A program made the position numbers and the translations under genes. Positions 7,479 to 8,782 of a stretch of DNA of 8,782 nucleotides are shown here, one piece after another. The stretch comes from JAJYVT01 sp036796435 (lineage in GTDB: Bacteria; Actinomycetota; Acidimicrobiia; Acidimicrobiales; RAAP-2): NCBI GenBank assembly GCA_036796435.1, contig DAIRCY010000103.1:1-8782 (forward strand), given 5' to 3'. The notes under the pieces were generated by a model. That model was not told the origin of the DNA. It made no database searches and saw only the letters and a program-made list of their open reading frames with translations. Each line of letters begins with the position of its first letter. Within the stretch, counting starts at the first letter, position 1.

Positions 7479-7500
7479 GTGAGCAATGCTAAGGGCTCAC
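7479..7500. promoter_or_regulatory. Inverted repeat before the exporter gene (operator or hairpin)
   Basis: The arms GTGAGC (7479-7484) and GCTCAC (7495-7500) are a perfect 6-bp inverted repeat separated by 10 bases. It fills the rnhB-exporter gap, includes the rnhB stop codon (7499-7497) and ends 2 bases before the exporter ATG. It could be an operator for a dimeric regulator, or a small intercistronic RNA hairpin that affects translation start. There is no U-tract, so it is not a standard terminator. Confidence 0.5.
7486..7491 (-). promoter_or_regulatory. Possible -10 element (TAGCAT) for the exporter gene
   Basis: TAGCAT on the - strand fits the TANNNT form of actinobacterial -10 elements and lies 9 bases before the ATG at 7476. 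That would give an mRNA with almost no leader, consistent with the lack of a Shine-Dalgarno. It sits in the centre of the inverted repeat, so a protein bound there would block it. A hexamer alone is weak evidence. Confidence 0.35.
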
Positions 7501-8165
7501 GGCTCGATAACTTCGATCCAGGGACGCCGCGCGGCACGCGCGCCCTGCACTCCCCACACCAGGCCCTCCATGAAGATCCACGTCCTGCGGTGTATCGCCG
7601 AGGGGCCGTAGGCGTGGAGCGCCATCTTGTGCCGGGGGCACGGGTACCCCTTATTGGAATCGAACTCGTACCCGGGGTAGTTCTCGGCCTCGGATCTCAT
7701 CAGGCGGTCCCGGGTCACCTTGGCGAGGATCGAGGCGGCCGCGATGGACAGGCACGTCGCATCGCCCTTGATCAGCTTCTTCGTGCACCCCGTCCCGACG
7801 AAGTCCCAGTTGCCGTCGACGAGCACCCTGTCAGGCCGGAGCGCCACTGCCTCCAGCGCCCTCGCGGCGGCGAGGCGCTGCGCGTCCGCCATCCCCATCG
7901 AGTCGCACTCCTCCTGCGAGGCCGAGCCGACTCCCCACGCGAGGCACCAGCCGGCGATCCGGTCGAAGAGCCGCTCGCGCTCCGACTCGCGAAGCATCTT
8001 CGAATCGCGCACGCCGTAGACCCTGCGCGTTCTCGGCAGCACCGCCGCTCCGACCGTGATCGGCCCGGCCCAAGCTCCCCTTCCGACCTCGTCGACGCCG
8101 ACCACGATCTCGTCGCCGGCGTCCCACAGTTCCCGTTCCACCTTGAGAGACGGGGGCCGCGTCAT
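7497..8165 (-). CDS. rnhB: Ribonuclease HII
   Basis: The 222-residue enzyme cuts the RNA strand of RNA-DNA hybrids, including single ribonucleotides left in DNA, in the cytoplasm. The metal-binding D-E-D-D set is complete: D25 and E26 in GVDEVGRGAWAGP, D117 in VLVDGNW, and D135 in LIKGDATCLS. The 18-residue spacing between the last two is usual for bacterial RNase HII. The block SIAAASILAKVTRDRLM (140-156) and a YGPSAIHRRTW segment (186-196) are further family marks. Length is normal. The ATG at 8165 is chosen because it overlaps the stop of the upstream reductase gene as ATGA and has the purine-rich Shine-Dalgarno GAGGGGGAGGG before it. The open frame extends to 8561, but that part is a shadow of the reductase gene. 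Translation coupling with the upstream gene is likely. Confidence 0.97.
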   Translation of the reverse strand: MTRPPSLKVERELWDAGDEIVVGVDEVGRGAWAGPITVGAAVLPRTRRVYGVRDSKMLRESERERLFDRIAGWCLAWGVGSASQEECDSMGMADAQRLAAARALEAVALRPDRVLVDGNWDFVGTGCTKKLIKGDATCLSIAAASILAKVTRDRLMRSEAENYPGYEFDSNKGYPCPRHKMALHAYGPSAIHRRTWIFMEGLVWGVQGARAARRPWIEVIEP

Positions 8166-8782
8166 CCCTCCCCCTCGCCGCCGGCGCGCCCCGCTCGCCG
8201 CGCGTACCGGCACAGGAGCATCCCGTCGCCTTCGAGGACCCCCTCCAGGCGGAACCGCACGGGTTCGTCGAAGGGGTGGCCGCCGGAGAGGTGAAGCCGC
8301 TGGGGACCCGCCATTAGAGGCGAGAACGTCACGCACATCTCGTCGACCAGGTCGTCCGAGATGAGCGAGTTGAGCAGGGTGGGGCCGCCCTCGCACAGCA
8401 CCCGCTGCAATCCCCTCCCGGCGAGATTGTCCAGCCCCGCCCGGAGGTCGACCTCCTCGTCCCCGCACTCGATTGCGTCGGAGGCCGCCCGCAGCTCGGG
8501 TCGTTCCTGCAGGGCCTTCCTGGTCGTGAGCAGTATCGGTGGCGGGCCGCCCGTAAAGCACTTGGCGCGGGTGTCGAGCAGGCCGCGCCTGCTCACGACG
8601 ACGAGCGGAGGTACGCGACGCTGGCCCCTGGCCTCGCGGCGAGCCTGTACTTCTTCACCCAGCTTCACCGCGCCGTAGTTCTCCACCCGTACCGTTCCGG
8701 CTCCTGCCATGACGGCATCGGCGACAGCCCGCATCGCCATGAAGGCGTCGCGGTCGGGGGGACCACCGAGAGGGCCGCTGCG
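8162..8782 (-). CDS. RibD C-terminal-type (dihydrofolate reductase-like) pyrimidine reductase, 5' end outside window
   Basis: The frame is open to the window edge, giving the last 206 residues; residues SGPLGGPPDRDAFMAMRAVADAV at the edge read smoothly across the ATG at 8740, so that ATG is internal. Marks of the RibD C-terminal domain are GAGTVRVENYG (the NADPH-binding loop region) and the stretch CEGGPTLLNSLISDDLVDEM followed by SPLMAGP. In riboflavin synthesis this fold reduces the ribosyl group of the deaminated pyrimidine with NADPH. Stand-alone members such as Rv2671 of Mycobacterium tuberculosis are annotated as RibD-like, with reported dihydrofolate reductase activity, so the true substrate here is open. 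No deaminase domain is visible, but the N-terminus is cut off. It overlaps rnhB by 4 bases, so the two are almost surely co-transcribed. Confidence 0.88.
   Translation of the reverse strand, partial: RSGPLGGPPDRDAFMAMRAVADAVMAGAGTVRVENYGAVKLGEEVQARREARGQRRVPPLVVVSRRGLLDTRAKCFTGGPPPILLTTRKALQERPELRAASDAIECGDEEVDLRAGLDNLAGRGLQRVLCEGGPTLLNSLISDDLVDEMCVTFSPLMAGPQRLHLSGGHPFDEPVRFRLEGVLEGDGMLLCRYARRAGRAGGEGEG
8166..8176 (-). promoter_or_regulatory. Shine-Dalgarno of rnhB
   Basis: GAGGGGGAGGG directly precedes the rnhB ATG; its GAGG core is 7 bases from the start codon. It lies inside the last codons of the upstream reductase gene and supports the start at 8165 over any upstream start in the same frame. 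Confidence 0.75.

Noticed and set aside
7476..8294. A 272-codon open frame on the + strand over rnhB
   Set aside because: It is antisense to RNase HII with all catalytic residues, and shows no family motif.
8166..8561. N-terminal extension of rnhB up to 8561
   Set aside because: The added residues are the shadow of the reductase gene; the ATG at 8165 has a Shine-Dalgarno and gives a normal RNase HII length.
8738..8740. ATG at 8740 as the start of the reductase
   Set aside because: The frame stays open to the window edge and the upstream SGPLGGPPDRDAF is typical reductase sequence, so the gene continues outside.

Overview
The window is dense, high-GC bacterial DNA. Leaderless-looking starts, a lipoprotein, a MarR regulator and a fused double ABC exporter point to an actinobacterium, possibly of the Acidimicrobiia type. 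That placement is an inference from style and protein flavour, not from a marker gene. There are six protein genes plus one unrecognised small gene. No RNA gene, insertion sequence, CRISPR array or phage gene is visible, and no gene-free stretch exceeds about 105 bases.

Left part (1-958): the 3' end of an acetoacetyl-CoA synthetase gene on the + strand meets a MarR-family regulator gene on the - strand. The two share the four bases CTAG as their stop codons. The regulator seems to be read from a leaderless promoter whose -10 lies inside a small AAGT-N6-ACTT dyad, a possible autoregulatory operator. The region after it holds the promoter of the next + strand gene.

Middle (959-3624, + strand): a 120-residue protein with a four-cysteine N-terminal module and an acidic, then Trp/basic, C-terminus. 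Eleven bases later comes a 763-residue predicted lipoprotein with ten W-[ST]-x-[DS]-G-x-x-W repeats, probably a beta-propeller facing the cell exterior. The spacing suggests one transcription unit.

Right part (8782-3628, - strand): an apparent operon of a RibD C-terminal-type reductase (5' end outside the window), RNase HII (rnhB, ATGA overlap, clear Shine-Dalgarno) and a 1282-residue fused ABC exporter 20 bases downstream. The exporter has one consensus and one degenerate ATP site. A perfect 6-bp inverted repeat surrounding a -10-like TAGCAT sits between rnhB and the exporter, so the exporter may have its own controlled promoter. The exporter and lipoprotein genes converge with only 3 bases between their stop codons.

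No clearly new multi-gene system is evident. The points most worth a second look are the dyad before the exporter, the repeat lipoprotein with its small cysteine-rich partner, and the asymmetric exporter.
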